From: Pseudomonadota bacterium
Lineage (GTDB): Bacteria; Pseudomonadota; Alphaproteobacteria; Sphingomonadales; Sphingomonadaceae
Direction of reading: 5' to 3'
Length of the DNA stretch: 5,874 nucleotides
NCBI GenBank assembly: GCA_023390415.1
Contig: JAEWCW010000178.1
Location: 1 to 5,874 of the forward strand
The notes below the pieces were generated by a model. The model saw only the letters and a program-made list of their open reading frames with translations, did no database searches and was not told the origin of the DNA. Both the position numbers and the translations under genes were made by a program. Of the stretch, positions 5,411 to 5,874 are shown in pieces. Positions within the stretch are counted from its first letter, which is position 1. Each line of letters begins with the position of its first letter.

Positions 5411-5805
5411 TATGCGCTGTTTCCCTTCTTTGCCTGCTCGAAGACCATCCTCTCGATGATAGGGCCTTGCGTTGAGTGCATGTGTCGGCCCCACTCCATT
5501 CGGAGGTCTTTCGGTGATCGGTGTCAGGAACGCTTCATCCCCCGTGCAGTTCCTGTTCCTGCTTGTCGCGACACTGCGGCCGTTGGCAGTGCCGGGTGCT
5601 TTAGCGAGATGCTCCAAGGTCCTCTCGGCGCGATGCTGGTCATAGCCGAAATCGGTCAGGACCTTTCCGATAAGCTCTGCCGCGGTCAGCGTCGTCCCAC
5701 GGCCGACCAGGACAGGTTTGGCACGCTCCCTTTCCTTGGCTCCAGGGCGCAGGGAACGCGTTGCCGGAGTGGCATGTTGATCTTGTCGAAAGAAAGGCGT
5801 CTGAC
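5411..5805. other. Gap between divergent genes, with an unassigned leftward open frame
   Basis: No gene can be firmly assigned to these 395 bp. The frame of the DJ-1 gene stays open leftward from about 5836 through 5411 without a stop. Part of it (about 5770-5590) reads like a plausible protein, with AKPVLVGRG, LTAAELIGKVLTDFGYD and HRAERTLEHLAKAPG. Towards 5411 it becomes low in structure and unlike protein. I recognise no family. It could be a decayed gene fragment or simply GC-rich sequence with few stops. The promoters of the DJ-1 gene and of the rightward gene at 5806 should lie here, but I find no clear boxes. Confidence 0.4.
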
Positions 5806-5874
5806 ATGAACACGTTCCTGATCAGCGGTGCCGTGGCGCTCGCTCTGACATCGACACATCTCGCTGCCGACCCG
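5806..5874 (+). CDS. Start of a probable exported protein, cut by the window end
   Basis: ATG at 5806 opens a frame of 23 codons running off the end (MNTFLISGAVALALTSTHLA...). AGAAAGG at 5791-5797 gives a good ribosome site 8 nt upstream. The first 20 residues are hydrophobic with an Ala-rich end (HLAAD), like a Sec signal peptide with cleavage after LAA. The n-region has no lysine or arginine, which is unusual and lowers confidence. A short frame ending MLILSKERRLT stops across this ATG (TGA 5807-5809), which may allow translational coupling. The mature protein is not visible, so no function can be given. Confidence 0.55.
   Translation, partial: MNTFLISGAVALALTSTHLAADP

Noticed and set aside
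5411..5617. 69-residue N-terminal extension of the DJ-1 protein from ATG 5617
   Set aside because: The family begins at MKILMVL. The extension is not protein-like near the junction, and the start at 5410 has its own ribosome site.
4955..5809. Rightward 284-codon open frame opposite the DJ-1 gene
   Set aside because: It is the antisense shadow of a clearly recognisable DJ-1/PfpI gene in GC-rich DNA and shows no domain of its own.

Overview
The window looks like the replication and partition core of an alphaproteobacterial plasmid joined to a GC-rich block of small metabolic and stress genes. An acetic acid bacterium (Acetobacteraceae) or a related alphaproteobacterium is my best guess. It rests on the general style of the Rep_3 and ParA proteins, the high GC content of the right half and the type of accessory genes; it is an inference, not a database result.

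Positions 1-1247 form the replicon. They hold a perfect DnaA box, a 28-nt pyrimidine tract, an AT-rich stretch, six direct iterons on a strict 22-bp grid, and a Rep_3-type initiator gene. A seventh, inverted iteron lies inside the start of rep, so Rep may bind its own gene as well as the origin. Positions 1248-2231 form a compact partition operon: a small ParA ATPase, followed with a 4-nt overlap by a ribbon-helix-helix protein that probably acts as its DNA-binding partner. A short leader ORF with a better Shine-Dalgarno sequence than parA overlaps the parA start.

Positions 2172-2942 are a tandem array with a period of 214/215 bp, about three and a half copies. Each copy begins with a remnant of the 3' end of the ribbon-helix-helix gene and carries a 20-bp palindrome. 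The palindrome is kept in the last copy although its flanks have diverged. This is the least ordinary part of the window and is my candidate for the plasmid centromere (parS) or an incompatibility locus. Positions 2943-3162 hold no gene I can support.

Positions 3163-4596 are a divergent module. An ArsR-type winged-helix regulator reads rightward; a NIPSNAP-family protein and an antibiotic-biosynthesis-monooxygenase (ABM) domain protein form a 4-nt-overlapping pair reading leftward. A 9-6-9 inverted repeat lies in the short shared promoter region and ends on the regulator's start codon. Convergent to the regulator is a DJ-1/PfpI (Hsp31-like) gene at 4718-5410. The window ends in the first 23 codons of a probably exported protein. 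No transposase, integrase, CRISPR array, tRNA or rRNA was seen.
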